A stretch of DNA of 64,000 bases. Origin: Schizophyllum amplum (taxonomy: Eukaryota > Basidiomycota > Agaricomycetes > Agaricales > Schizophyllaceae). The translations under genes were made by a program, and so were the position numbers. The stretch is from positions 62,001 to 126,000 of the forward strand of contig VDMD01000041.1 of assembly GCA_007026445.1 (NCBI GenBank). Direction: 5' to 3'. The notes under the pieces were generated by a model. That model searched no databases, had not been told where the DNA came from, and saw only the letters and a list, made by a program, of their open reading frames with translations. Shown here piece after piece: positions 33,301 through 46,026 of the stretch (its first letter is position 1; each line of letters opens with the position of its first letter).

Positions 33301-34762
33301 ATGTTGAGTGGTCCGGTACAATAAGAGCCATTGACCTGATCGGACATAAAAAGCCGCGCGAAAGCGGGAAACAGATACACGTACACGACATAGAAGGAAA
33401 CCATACCCAGAAGTGCGGGCAGCCTCCGAAGGTTCAGGCCGAAGAGCGCCGTCGTTTGTAGGGCCGTGAAGTAGTAGAAAGCTGCTATGAAGTCCTTCCC
33501 ATCACAGCTGAAGAATGTGTGGGCCCTGCGGTCGTCGTAGAACCCGCAGAAGTACCTGGCAGAAGGTTAGACATAAGGTCGCGGCGGACCTCAGCGCACT
33601 CACATCGCGAAGATGACGTAGAAGGACCTGCGGCGATTGAGGGGCGGAGATGAGTAAGGTCAGCAGTAACGGTGAACGAGACGCACCATGACCACGTAGA
33701 TACACAGACAACAATCTGGTACAGGATGGGATGTCGCTTGTGCCACCGAGCTATGATGAGGAAGGTGGGGGCGAATGCGCAGACCAAGCCGACCTGATGA
33801 TGGCGAGAGATTAATGACGTTCATTATGATGGGGAAATGCGTACTCCATAGTACCAGATCTGGTCCATGAGTACATCTACATAACAATGAGTGGGACGCA
33901 TTGAGGCGAAGGAGGGACAGCGTACGCAGAGGCGAGGCAAAGGCGACCCCTAAGAGTATGTCAGCTTCGGTCCTAAAATGAATACTGAGGACACTCACCG
34001 AGAGCCCAGACGACGATAAACCATACTGCGGCCAGGAAGCGCAAGTTGCGGGTCGCATACCATTGATCCTATCGCAAATGTCAAGCCCAGGTACGAAAAA
34101 GCCTTCAAGCCACGCACGTCGATGTAGTTCCCCTCCGTCTCCTCGTCAGAGAACCTCCTTGTAAAGAAGCGACCAACAACCCGCAGGGTGCGTGTGGTTA
34201 TAGAAGGCGGGGATGAAGGTGCCGTGTCATTCACGAAGCCGTCCCGTTGGTCGCTCTCTTCGAAGGGCAGACTGGACGTCCCTGGCGGGGTCCAACTATC
34301 ATCGCCAGAGTCCGTGGAGGTGTCCGATTGTTCGTGCAACTTGTCGACAATGATTTCGTCCACGCCACGGTCGAAGTCAACAGAGGGCTGTGCGTGGTCT
34401 GAATGGCGAGCGACGTTGTGCGGCCTGAGCTTGTGGTCGTCGGCGAGGATGGGCGGGTCGATGATCTGGCTCGAGGGGGGCGTGTCCGTAAGGATGAGTG
34501 ACTGAATGGTGCGCCAGGCCGACTTTGACTTGCGGAGAAGGCCCGCGCCGAGTGCGTCCCGTATGGCGTCCTCCTCCCTGCGCCGTGATGAGACTGGTAG
34601 GGGTAGCATATGTGACCAGGATGTTGCCTTAGGCGGCTCGTTCTGGGACGAGGAAGGGGTGGCTTCGATCGAAGGAGCAACGTCCGGGTCTGCCGTCAGC
34701 CATTTCTCGCACTTTGTTGTTGTCTGGCCGGCGCTGCTGCTGCTTGGCGTCCAGAAGCGCAT
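30305..34762 (-). CDS. Membrane hybrid histidine kinase with C-terminal receiver domain
   Basis: The N terminus ([20 protein letters not shown]) is soluble and disordered. Several membrane segments follow, including [17 protein letters not shown] and [10 protein letters not shown]. Then come a coiled linker ([17 protein letters not shown]) and the dimerisation/H-box helix (YVFH ... [19 protein letters not shown]), where His is the phosphoacceptor. The ATPase has the N-box [15 protein letters not shown]1 DTGCGI and G2 [11 protein letters not shown]. The receiver has [13 protein letters not shown], the phosphoacceptor Asp in [15 protein letters not shown] and the Lys in VYTKPA. About 45 disordered residues are inserted in the receiver before LVLLDNQMP. 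The intron directly after the H-box His lacks a GT donor (CATGATAAGC), so the gene model breaks there. About ten or more introns. The signal is unknown; the output would be the HOG-type phosphorelay. Confidence 0.85.
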
Positions 34763-36177
34763 CGAGGGACGTGAGTGCAACGCGGCGATGACGCCTGTTG
34801 TCCTGAGCCGTCCGGTCGCTGGCCGTGCCGATGAGCGCAGAAGACAAGTTGTCGTGCCTGGTAAATGACGCTGGCCGCTGCCGATCTGCTCCCGGCTTCA
34901 GCTCACTGCGGCCCAATGCGGCTTCCAAGTTCCTCTGGTTACGGTCAACTCTTGAGCTCAGTCGTTCGCCAGAGCTTGGCAAATTTTGCCGTTAAGCCAG
35001 CCACTCAGTTGCAGGGACATGCCACAACTGAACTTTGAGGAGATCGATGCAGCTCGCCGGCCGGATATTACAGTTCAACACGTAAATTCGACATGCATGC
35101 AGCCTTCGAGGCAAACCTCACCCAGACCTCCCTACTGAAGCTGAAGGCTCGGAAGCTAAGTTAGGCCAGGTATAGCAGTATTTGAGAGTATCTGGGAGAT
35201 GGTGAACCTGCCCTTGGGCGTTGTACATCCCCCTTTCCCGGTCACCGCGCACTCCGACCGTCAGGCGTAAAGCTCACCTGCGCATAGTCGTACTGCACGC
35301 TGACAGGCACCCAATCCACTACATCTAGGGTACATCTAGGGTTCGGGATACAAAGTTAGAGCACACAGAGTAAAGAGGCCATAAGGTGAGAATTTACGGC
35401 CGATTGAGCTTCGGATTCGGTTAGAAAAGAGCAGTCATCGCTGGCCCGCTCCTGGGAATCGGGGTGTGAAAGGCTTGCATTCACCATGAAGATGGCGTCA
35501 CAGGGCTCGTAGCACATCATGGTTAACGGACATCTGGCGGGGCTCCCGGCCGCGAAAGTCGGTACAATACGGGAAGACACACTGGGTACTTCTCCGACGA
35601 CAAGTTCAACATTGGCCGACCCACGGTCACGTGCCGGCATCGGAATGGACCCACACCTACCACCTTACTGCTTACAACACAACGAAGACCCACGCTTTGG
35701 ATGCTCGCCTCCATTCGTTATTCACATCAGACTGATTTCTACGATAGAAATGCGGAGTATTATACAGATCAGAGCTGGTGCAAATGTGACAGCAGTCTGG
35801 ATGAGCGACGGCTTGAGGGATCTACATCTGCGTGGAATCCAACCAAAAAGTCGCATTGTGCGGTACGAGCATGAACTGCTTAGAAATAACGTTACACTTC
35901 CAAAGGTCCTAAGGGGTAAATAATGCTCTAAAATACAGATGATATAGCAGCTTTGACGCGAAGATGTACGATTTACGCGAAAGATGAACGATTTGGACGC
36001 GGCGCGAGGATACACGACGCGGCAAGTGAATAGACGACGCGACAAGTGAATAAACGACGCGACAACAGAATAGGCGGCTTGTCACTCGACGCGAAGATAT
36101 ACGGTGTGTGCAGCGGATTACCGTGGGTTGTGCACAATCTACAACGAGGGGTGGCGCAGGTGCGTGGTTGGCGTCGC
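34763..36177. other. Intergenic region, kinase to deubiquitinase
   Basis: This 1.4 kb stretch holds the kinase promoter, a tandem 11-base duplication (ACATCTAGGGT) near 35320-35342 and a 20-base minisatellite at 36014-36073. ORFs at 35519-35923 (plus) and 35722-36045 (minus) show no domain. Confidence 0.55.
36014..36073. repeat. Minisatellite, three 20-base units
   Basis: Three head-to-tail copies of a unit like ACGACGCGACAAGTGAATAA at 36014-36033, 36034-36053 and 36054-36073. Degenerate GACGCG-containing relatives flank it on both sides. It lies about 100 bases beyond the stop of the deubiquitinase gene. Confidence 0.85.
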
Positions 36178-39100
36178 CTAAGGGGCCTTGACCCTCTTGT
36201 AGAACAATACATATGCCTTCTGGCTCTAAAAAACGCGTTGGGTCAGCGAGGAGGGAAGATGGGTGAAGACACACGCCACGCACGATCACTTGTCTCGGGT
36301 CATGCAACTCCTTCGTGACGCTGTCGTCGCAGTAGTACCACGCCCGCCGGAAGAGATCGACGCGGTATCTGCATCACGGTCGTCAGCTCCCACTGGTGTC
36401 CAAAGTAAAAACAGTCCACTCACAGTGTCCGCTGCTCAGATTCCAAAGTGGTTCGTCACCCCGTACAGGTCATACTTGTACGGTGGGGTCTGCGTCCGCG
36501 GGTCGTCTGGCGACATCGGCATCCCACCGTTCAGCTGACTCTTGTCCGCGCCCATGGGCAAGGAGGGCGGCATGTACGACGTCAGATCGAGCGCCTTCAC
36601 CGGGAAGTCGACGAAGGTGTCGATCTTGTCGGAGAACCGGCCGTGCGCCTCGAAGCGCTTGAGGTGAATCACGAGCACGGGCGGGAGACGGGCGAGCATC
36701 AATGACTTGCTGGCGCTGCGCTTGACCTTACAGCGAGGGCAGTCCCTGGGAGCAACTTGAGCAATGCTAACTAAGACTGCGATAGGGCCGACTTACCATG
36801 CGTCGTCCTTCTCCAGCGTTTCTGAGTTGAAGAACGCATCCAAGCATGCTTTCAGATTCGCTTTCCCGCCACCCCTTATATGTGGCACCGGCAGTGAAAG
36901 GATCGAGAACGTGTTGTAGGTCGTCGAGGTCTGCCCGCAACGCGTCAGCGAGATGCTCCGTGCCTGTGATACGTAGACCCACCTGCCCACACGTCAAGCA
37001 CTTGACCTGATTGCGCAACTGGCCCTGGAAGTAGTCCACGATGATGCTGTCGTTCCTCAGCCGCCACGCCTGCCACTCCTGCTCGCTCGCAATCTGCGGC
37101 GGCAGTCGCTCGAGCTCAGCCTCCTGCTCCGGCGTTCGTGTGTAGTTCTCGCGCTTCAGTATGCGATTGAGGTCCTCGTGGATGCCATCGAGCAGGAAGC
37201 TCAGGAACTCTTGTGAGTCGTGTTGGTCGGAGCCCTTATATTGGTCGTTGATGGCGCGTATGGCCCGCTATACACCGGCATCAGTCTGCAGGCCACTACA
37301 AAGGACAATGGCTTTCATACCATGAACTCGCTAGGGATGAGCTGCGACTCACTCGACCACATTTGGTGCACAAGCGCAGCAAACGCGGCAGACAATACTC
37401 CCTTGCTTCCCATCGAATTATGCATGTTGATCGCGTTCTTCCATCGGGTATCTGCGAGCACACATGAGCAAAGCGAACATAATCCCAACCAACTCAACGC
37501 ACCCTTGAAAAACTGCGCGAAGGGTATGGTTGCACTTAAGCACTGCAGCGGCGCGTTCACATAACACGTGTTGCCCAAATTCTTCAAGCCGGACACGCCG
37601 ACCTTGTCGTCTCCCCAGAACATGACCGGATACTGCGAGCTTATTCGTGGCGGCCCGATAGCCGGGATAAGCGAGAACGAGGGCCGCTGCTTCAGCCACG
37701 GTCGGCTCGCTTGCCGCTCCAGGGCCGGCGAGGCCGCCGCGGGTGGTGGGCGAATGGGCTGCGACGAGGATAGCTCAGGGTAGTCGATTTGCCGGGTTGG
37801 CAAGTTCATGAGCGCCTCCTGTGACTGGTCGATGAAGTCGCTGCGCCGTCGCGTCATGGCAGGGACGGACGCCTGCGGCGGTGAGGTGATGTCCATCCCG
37901 TTCTGAGAGGCCACGAAAGACGTGGAAGCAACCGAGCCCATCGCCGAAGCGCGCGGATACTGGGGGTATGTGATGGAGCCGCCGTTCATCATCGAGTTGG
38001 ACAATAGCGGTGACGGTGCGGCGATCTACAATTGCTCAGCATCGAAAATGGGAACAAAGAGGAAACCCACGTTAGCGCCATTTGAAGAGATAGACTGCTT
38101 AATCGCCGTTCGCCTAGACAAGGGCGGTGGTGAGCCCATGCCGTTCATAGAGGTCTCCGCGGGTGATCTGGTCAAGAGTGAGTGGTTTTTCGGTCACTTA
38201 CGACTTCGACGAACCGCATATGTCCAGCCGATTGGTCAAGCGAGTAATGCGAGCGATGTTCCTGTACCGGAGGAGACATGGCGCCCGCTAACGACGGAGT
38301 CGTGCCAGAATGCGTGTCCGCTCTCGACCGATGTGGAGTGTAGAACGTACGCGGATCAAAGGCAGGTTGTGAGGATGACGATGCTGGTTGGAGGGGAGGC
38401 GAGGCCATGCCATTGGGCGTGGTCGATTTGCTGATAGGCGCAGATGAGGACGGGGTCAGAGATGTCGATGCGAGGGCTTCAGATGGAGCAGAGCCGGATT
38501 CGAGTTCGGCGCCACCGAACTCCCTGCGCCACGCTTCTATACCGCCAATAAGCATCATGGCAGGTCGCTTGAGGGGCTTCGGTCCCATATAGGTGACATA
38601 GATAGCGTCGTTGAGCACATAAAGGGGTGACCCGCGCTCGAAGGATGTCGACGAACGATCGTACATGACGACCAGGTCGAACTTCTCGCGCATGCGGAAG
38701 CAGGACAATTGCACACCAGCGGCTACATTCAGAGCGTCGTCGATGGTATCAGCGCTGACACTGGGCGGCACCAATGAGTGACAGAACACTTAGTGAAAAA
38801 AAGGGCGCACTTGGCTCGCTGCAATATCAAGGGCTCCACGCATACTACTGCGAGAGCTTTGATGTGCTCGCGTTCGAACTCTGCCTGGTTCCGAACATCG
38901 ATGAGGAGTACTTTATGCTCCCTCAGATATGACAGCAGCTCCTTTGGCGTCGCCAAATTTGACTTTGGCCAGTCGACTGCGACAGGGCTTGACCTGGCGG
39001 TCGGAGGTGATCCATTATTGATGGAAGATTAGATGGTTTGCGGGGTATAGGTGGCTTCGACGGTGACGCAGGGCGACTAGTGAAGGTATTGACCGTCGGA

Positions 39101-40218
39101 GGGATGGGGGTACTAGATGGTCGTTCTATGGATAGTGGAAGATTCTTGAGGGAGAAGGACGGAGATACTTTTGAATCACCGATGCGCTGATCCAGGTGCG
39201 ACCCTGTCGATCCGTTACTCACTCCTGTCGGCACAGATGGTAGGGCGAACGCGGATTTTCATCTAGCTCGTCAATGGATGGGAAGTTGGAGGAGAACTCG
39301 GATATCGAGTAGTGGTTTGTGGGGATTAGCGGAGACGAGGATGGAGTCGACGCGGGGGAAGGCGGCCCTAGGGTAGCGGGTGATACGAAAGCATGCGGCG
39401 GAGGGGATGCAAACGCGAGAGGTGGATTCGTGGCCTTCACAGGGGACGAGAGACCGGAGAATGATGACAGGGAACCGGCGGTATGCTGCACTGATAGACG
39501 TTTGGGAGACGTCGGTGGTGTGGGTACAGGCTTCGCGGCAGCAGACGCGCGACTTTCCGGTAGGTTGAGGCCGTTTGCCTGCAATGCTCGTACGCGGTCG
39601 GCTATCGACTTGGGACCGTCGCCGTTGCCGTTGGCACTGCGGATGTGTGAGAACGGGGGAATGAGTCTGAGCAAAGCGACGCACGATTGCTCGATGGTCC
39701 GGAGCTTGTCTTCGATGGCGCGAATCTTCGGCGCGAGGTCCTTGTAATCGTGCTGAAAGCAATTGTCACAATGTGCATTTGGAAAGGTATGGACCACGAC
39801 GCACCTCAATGTACTGCTTAACCTCCTTCATAAACACACCACCCTTGTCCTTCTTCTCCTCGAGCAGATCCTTATGGTCGAGGGTCCGGAAAGCAAGGGC
39901 CGCGGCCTTTGCGTATGCGCTGAGTGCCTCCTTGAGCTCTCCCTTCGCTTCGTGTTCCTTGCCCTTGACGGTCTGCGTACGCGCAGACCTAAGCAGGGAG
40001 ATGCCGGATGCACCTCTCGTCTCCTTCGTGACCGCGTCCTGCGCACTCTTTTTGATCTCGTTGATGGAGTCTTCCTCGTCTGACCTTCGGGGACCGTTGC
40101 CAGACGAGCCTGGGGTGCCCATCCTGGACGTCGAGGGCAGCGATGCGAGAGCCTGTGATGAAGGGCCTGGGGACGGGAGGCCATTGGGGGTGCTGGGGAG
40201 AACGGATATGCCAGGCAT
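36178..40218 (-). CDS. Ubiquitin-specific protease, Doa4/USP8 type, with frameshifted His box
   Basis: Doa4 and USP8 remove ubiquitin from endosomal cargo at the ESCRT machinery. Domains in order: an N-terminal MIT-like/USP8 dimerisation region (LKEALSAYAKAAALAFRTLD), a long Ser/Pro linker, a rhodanese-like domain (ELLSYLREHKVLLIDVRNQ to MLIGGIEAWRREFGG) and the USP catalytic domain. The Cys box GLKNLGNTCYVNAPLQCLSA is present, as are QTSTTYNTF and the zinc-finger-like CPRC. RLPPVLVIHLKRFEAHGRFS and KYDLYGVTNHFG follow. After NHFG one base is missing (36441-36442), so LSSGHY falls out of frame. A second base is missing near 36340 before WYYCDDSVTKE. The final exon reads QKAYVLFYKRVKAP. The start at 40218 (MPGISVLPST) is the first ATG in frame; a further 5' exon is possible. 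Confidence 0.82.
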
Positions 40219-40584
40219 AGCTGGCGTCCGCAAAATCGGTGAGGAGTCTAATCCAAGAAGGAGGCCTTGATCGCAGTGTTCATTGTCCGCTGACGGTCAG
40301 CGGGGGCGCACTGTCACTTGTTTTGCCCTGTTGCCTTCCCACGCTTTCACCGCCACATATACCGCCCTGGCTGCTGCCACTGACTCCAACGCACTGATGT
40401 TCTCTTGGCTTCGCGCAGTAGAGACTTTGACAGGGCATGGAATGCAATCACTTCGCCAGAGCATCGATAACATTCCAACAAGCATAAATACATCGCACAA
40501 CAATCATACACATCTCGCATGAATCAGACGGGCCATCCAATTATTCTAAGGGAAGTCAGCACACGTACACGACTCTGCCATGCA
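40219..40584. other. Intergenic region, deubiquitinase to SNT2
   Basis: About 365 bases containing the deubiquitinase promoter and the SNT2 3' flank. A possible last SNT2 intron (gtgagtag...cttag) runs into this region but gives a stop at once. No other feature. Confidence 0.5.
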
Positions 40585-43500
40585 CTACTCACAGTCAACA
40601 GCCATCGCCACATCGGATTCTGCGCCAGTAGCCGTCGCGCCATTTGCGACCGGGCCGGGCACATCGACCATGTTCGCATCTTCTGACATGGAGCCGTTCG
40701 CCGCACCATTCGGCGCCGGAGCCCCATTATTGGCCTCGAAATGGCATCTATGGCACAGGACAGTGTTCCCGTCCACCGACATCGCGTCTGCGTCCGCGGG
40801 AACAGGGTGCCACAGCGGCGTGCAGTGCGTCGCGCACTTGACGCACGTCTTCTCCGCTTCGACCTCAAAGGACTGCATATCGCGCACGCCGAGCACCGCG
40901 TCGAACCGGCGCGCTTTGCGCAGGAGTCCGTGGGCCTGATTCACGGGCGCCCTCTTGTGCGCCTCACAGAAGACCTGCAGAGCCGTCTACGCCAATTGTC
41001 AATAAAGAGAGCAATCAGCCAAATGGTAGCCCACCTCTCCCTTCTCGTTCATGTCGCACATGTCGTGCATGTTGAGGTGCAGTCCCTTGTGCTCCTTGCA
41101 AGAGATGATCGCCATCATGTTGCCCGTCTCGCCCTTGAACATCGTGACAGCAGACGCGTCTTTCCGGCTATTCTTGTTCTGAAGCCGCATTAGCTAAAAC
41201 TGTTTCGTGGAAAAAAGTCACCAACGCACCTGCGCTATCTCGAATCCAAACTTATGCCCAACTTTGTACGCGCACGAGACATGGAACTCCCGTGTGCAGT
41301 CATAACAGCGGATGACGGCGCCTCCTGGCATGCCGCAAAGTACGCACTTCTGCAAAGTCTTTCAGTGCATGCGTTGATATGCAAAACCAGAAGTACACAC
41401 CCCAGTCCATCGTGACCGCGGCACGACGCTGATGCCCTCGACAACACGCATAGTAGCCGGGTCCGTAAAACACGTGTCTGGGATGAAGACGGAGCACAGA
41501 ACGTGCGCCCATCCCTGGCCTTCGGTCGGCTTACAGGCGCGCAGGAACGAGTCAGGTGGCGGCCCGCGTATTTTCTGTTTGCCGTCCTTGCGTGGACGAG
41601 GGCATAAGAGGCAGAATGGGTTCTTCCAAGCAAAAGCCAATAAGTCGGTGCCAGACGAAGCAGGAATCGAACGTACAATGGCCGTCTCCTCAGACTCTTC
41701 GTTCTCACATATCTCACAGAGCCAGTTGTCGATGTTCCCTGGCTTGACGACCGCGCCGCAGATACCTGAACAGACATGTGAGCTCGCGTACCAAGGACTT
41801 CAAGACAATACGTACTAGCATGGAAACGCGCCTGGCAAACCCTGCACTTCACGACCTGACCGCCACCAGACCGATGGCACACCATGCATCGTGGACCCGC
41901 CGCAGCACTCGACAAAGGTGGAGTCGATGCGGCAGACGCGGTAGCCTGTGAAAGCTACCTGAGCACCATTGATTCTCCTCAACATATCGCCCACTTACGC
42001 GTTGCCGCTTTGCCCCGGGCGCTGTCAGCGGCGTCCCCTCCCGCTTGTCCGCATTCCGCTTCCCGTTCTCGTTCTTCTCCTTCGCCGCCGTGGCTTCCTC
42101 GCGCACGGGACGCATATTCAGGTCTGCGTACTTCCGCCAGTTCGTCCCGCAGGTGTCGCAGAGGACGTTGGTGGAGAGTCCCTTCGGCGCTTTCCACCAG
42201 ACATCCGAATTGCGCGTGCGACACGCGCCGCAGGAAGCGTTCTTGCCCGTCGGTGCGGCAACAATAGACCCCTCGTCTTCCTGAGGGCCAACGTGCTGCC
42301 CGGCAGCGGCGGAGGTCTGGTCATCGAAGTAGATAGGCGGAGCATCGATTTTGGTCTCGTTGCGTTGGCGGCGGTTCTCCTCGCCGAGGCGCTCACTATC
42401 CGGCATGAGATGGTGAGAAGATAGATGAGAATATGACAACGCACGCTTTCCAGTGCCCATAGAACCGAACGACTTCTTTCATCGTTCGAGTGCCCACTTC
42501 CTCGCGGACAGCTCGAAGTTCGGCGCCGTGTTCTTGAATAGCGCCCTCAAAGGCCGCGATCTCTTGAGGAGTCCAGTCCTTATCCTTGTATAGCTTTTGT
42601 TCGGTACTCCACTTGACAATAGTATAAGCTGACAATTCTTGTAAAGGAAAAGAGACCGTACCTTCTCGGTTCGATAAGGTGACTTCATGTCGACGGAAGA
42701 GAACGGTCGTCCGGCCAAAAAAGCGTCTGTCAAACGATGTGTGACTTCGGTCTGATAGTCAACATCGCTGAACACCTTCTCGTCGGCAGCCAGTCGTCTT
42801 TTGATCTCTTCGTCTACGCAAGGAACGTTAGCATAGTCCGGTCACCAGCCACTAGTCGTGTATCACGCACATTCTTCCACTGCATGGGATATGTAATGAG
42901 TATGATATGTGACGGAAAATGTTGGAAACCTCACATTGCTTTTCATTGAAGTCATGAACCGCACTCATCACCTCGATAGTCTCATCGTCTCCCCGGGGCT
43001 CGATACCAAGTGTCGTGTTCTCCATCTCGGGGGCGGTCAGGACGACAACCTGATATTTGGGCCCCACGCGAGTCGCTGTCCTGGGGAAGATCAAGTCGTC
43101 GGGGTCTGAAGGATCTAGTCAATATGCAATATAGCGCCTCTACTGCTCTCCTTACCCAACGTATCCTCCGCGACGGTGTATTGTCTATGGCATACGGTCA
43201 GTGACCCATACCATATGCAGAATGACAGCTACACACCCGAAGTACCGGAAAGGCCACATCTTGAAGTGCTTGATGGGCAACATCTCCTCCTTCAGGTCTC
43301 CAGTGCGATCTTTACGTGGGCGCCCACGACCGCGAGTCGCAATCGCCTTCGTTTGGTTACGCGTCTGCGGCGTGTGGTGGACATCATGGCTGTCGACCTC
43401 TTCCTCATGCGCACGAGAGCAAGGCGCACACGTCCAGCCGTACCCACGCGCCGGCTTTGCAGCCAGCGGCGGCTGCACGCAGCTCATATGGAAGTATTTC

Positions 43501-44278
43501 TTGCATCGCGCGCACTGCACCGACTCCGGGCTGCGGGTGGCAAGTTCGAATCACACTTGACGCAGAATATACAGTGAAAACCACTCACTTGGGACACCAT
43601 TGCGTGCAACTCTCGCAGACGCGCACGTTGTCGGTCAAGTCCGAGATGACCTCCTTCTCCGCGACGACGTACTCGTAACGCGAGCACAGCGTCTCGCGGA
43701 TGTTGTCCGGTACTGCCAGATCGCCGCGTTAGACAGAAATTCCCACGCCCTCTGGCACATGTAATGAAGCCACAGGTACTCACAGTTCCGCACGTCTGAG
43801 CTCTGGATGACCTCGAACTCCTTCTTGATATAGGGGTCGAACAAGCGGCTGAAGTAGAAGCGATCCGGACGCTTTTTGTAGCTGCTGAGGTCGGGAATCT
43901 TGTCTCGGTGCAGGACGAAGCATTTGCCACGCAGTTGGTTGATGGGCAAAACCTCCGAGTAGATGGCAGCCAGCAGGAGCCGCGGGTCAGCCACCGGGCG
44001 GTCGCTCACGTCGCAAGGACGATAGTACCAGGCCAGGCGTACGCGAGTATAAAGATATATCTCGTCGCCGGTTCCCTTCGGTGGGTTTTCTGGGCCGAGG
44101 AAAGCCATTATGCGCGCAATGGAGTACGGTGTTCCATCACGTTGTGCCCAGCTTGGCGAGCAGTAGACATGGTCTGTAAGCATTAGGATAAGCCGGCTGG
44201 CCTCAATTTTGGTTGAGGAGAGCCATTACCGTTTACTCTGACCTGCTCCCCGGTCTTGAGGTAGACAGGAAAATCCAT
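40585..44278 (-). CDS. SNT2: Snt2-like chromatin protein (BAH, PHD, SANT, GATA-type and extended PHD)
   Basis: Snt2 is a nuclear chromatin factor linked to histone deacetylase complexes and histone turnover in yeast. The start MDFPVYLKTGEQVRVN at 44278 is spliced to DHVYCSPSWAQRDGTPY. The BAH domain follows (EIYLYTRVRLAWYYRPCDV to LFDPYIKKEFEVI), then PHD 1 (CESCTQW, VQCARCKKYFHMSCVQPPL, WTCAPCSRAH). An AT-hook-like RGRGRPRKD leads to a SANT domain (WTPQEIAAFEGAIQEHGAEL) and a GATA-type finger (CGACRTRNSDVWWK ... LCDTCGTNWRKY). PHD 2 starts CMVCHRSGGGQVVKC. An extended PHD has CLLCPRPRKDGKQ and KCVLCGMPGGAVIRCYDC. The Zn ligands look intact. A final cysteine/histidine stretch (CVKCATHC ... 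CHRCHFE) precedes the stop. Confidence 0.88.
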
Positions 44279-44811
44279 TGCGCTCGTGCCCCACCAAAAT
44301 CAAGGCGGAACTGGAGGAGCGAAGAGAAAGATGGGTCGAGCAGATATTCCGAGAGGGCAAATGAATTGAGGGCGTTATGGAAAGTGGCAAGCGGCCAGGT
44401 GGGGAGCAAGAGAGAAGTGGTTCTCACGTTATTTCAAACTCCGCCGCCGTCACACTGAACAAGGCCCATCCGGAACTGGGCCAACTTTGACCAGAATCGG
44501 CAGCCTCACTGGCTTACAGGTCCTATACACGCTGTATCAACGCCTCCTGGTACTGACTTCATACAACACAGCAGTACTACCGCATCACACTGTAGCGCAG
44601 CCTTTGGGGGTGACAAAAGGGCCTATCGGAAGATGCCGATACTATAGTATACGGCCTCCAGTTCAGCATATTTCTCGCTCAACGACAACAGGAGCCCTCA
44701 TGCGTAGAGCGATGTTCTAGCTCTATATAAACAAAAATAACTCGATATGGATGCGCCAGGTTCACTCTATCGCTGAACTAAGCACGACAGCAGGCTTGTC
44801 CAGTGGGACAG
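44279..44811. other. Intergenic region, SNT2 to ALG5
   Basis: About 530 bases hold the SNT2 promoter and the ALG5 3' flank. An AT-rich patch with TATATAAAC lies near 44723. No supported ORF. Confidence 0.5.
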
Positions 44812-46026
44812 CTAAAGGAAGAGTTTTAGCTCACGCGGAAAGACTGCAAACGTAAATGACAGACCTTTCCATCTACCCAACAGCAGGTTGGCCCTGACAA
44901 TGAGCAAGTCGCGTAGCATTTGTAGAGACGCAGTGAATACGTTCAACTTGCTGCCGGGGACCTCATGCCATTCGATGGGGACTTCTGCGACCGGGATCCC
45001 CAGCTGTTTGGCGAGGAGAAGCAGCTCAACGTCAAATATCCAGGTCGGTAGGTGCTGAGCAGGAAATATATGCCGAGCAGCCTGGCGGGAGAATAGCTTG
45101 AATCCGCATTGCGTATCGCGGATGTGGCCTACGCCAACAATGCGGAGAATGGTGTGCAGGCCGTACATGAGTATGTTGCGAAGCAACGAGCGCTACGTTG
45201 GCCCGTCAGGATAGCTCAGCAAACACTTGAAACGTGCGCACCTTCACAACAGCCTCGGTCTTGACCAAATGCGCTCGACTGCCAACAGTGATGGCCGGAG
45301 CGTTGTTGGGGCCTATCTTATCCATAGCTTTCATGAGCGCGTCGAGGTCCATGAAGCGGCTGGCTCCGTCAGCGTCAACCATGAGCAACCTCTCCCCGCT
45401 TGAGTACAGCATGCCGTGTCGCACGGCGCCCCCTTTGCCAAGATTCTGTTCCAGCTTCACAACGCGAATGTCAGAGTCGGGATACTGCGCCGCAAGTTTG
45501 AGAGATGCGTCCGCAGTTCCGTCAGTCGAGCCGTCGTCGACGATGAGGATTTCGTAGGATAGCTTGAGCGGCGTGGCCCGTAGGTGGTCGATAGTCGATG
45601 CAAGCATGTCGGGTAGACGTTCGGTCTCGTTGAACGCGGGAATCACGACCGTTAGGTCTACCGTGCTGGGATCGGACAGGGAGGAGAGCGGCTGGGGTGT
45701 CTTGGGATGTTGGCGCGACCTGTACTTCTTCTCGGAGTCATGGGTGACGATCGCCGGAGGAGACCAGAGTACAAGTGCCGCATAGAGCTATAGGTGACAG
45801 TCATGAGCGCGCTATTCAAGAGGACATAGGTGTTCTATCAGTCCACGAGCATAAAGCCCGCGACCCGGGGTTGTCGTCGTCGATTCGGCGAAGGCAAACC
45901 TTCCCAAAGCTCGAAGAACAAGGATGATGGGGATCATCACATAGCGTATCCAAAGTCCTCACTCACCGCAGTAAATAAGCCAACTAGCGCCGAAGCGCCC
46001 CAATAGAGGATCGTCTCTGTATCCAT
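44812..46026 (-). CDS. ALG5: Dolichyl-phosphate beta-glucosyltransferase Alg5
   Basis: Alg5 transfers glucose from UDP-glucose to dolichyl phosphate on the ER membrane, making the donor for the last three glucoses of the N-glycan precursor. The start MDTETILYWGASALVGLFTA gives an N-terminal membrane anchor, spliced to LYAALVLWSPPAIVTHDSEK. The GT2 domain shows DLTVVIPAFNETERLPDML, ILIVDDGSTDGTA, VVKLEQNLGKGGAVRHG and the metal-binding MVDADGASRF. A short intron then leads to RDTQCGFKLFSRQAARHIF, HLPTWIFDVELLLLAKQLG and VPIEWHEVPGSKLN, all hallmark Alg5 blocks. All catalytic motifs are present. Three exons; the stop is at 44812-44814. Confidence 0.95.
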
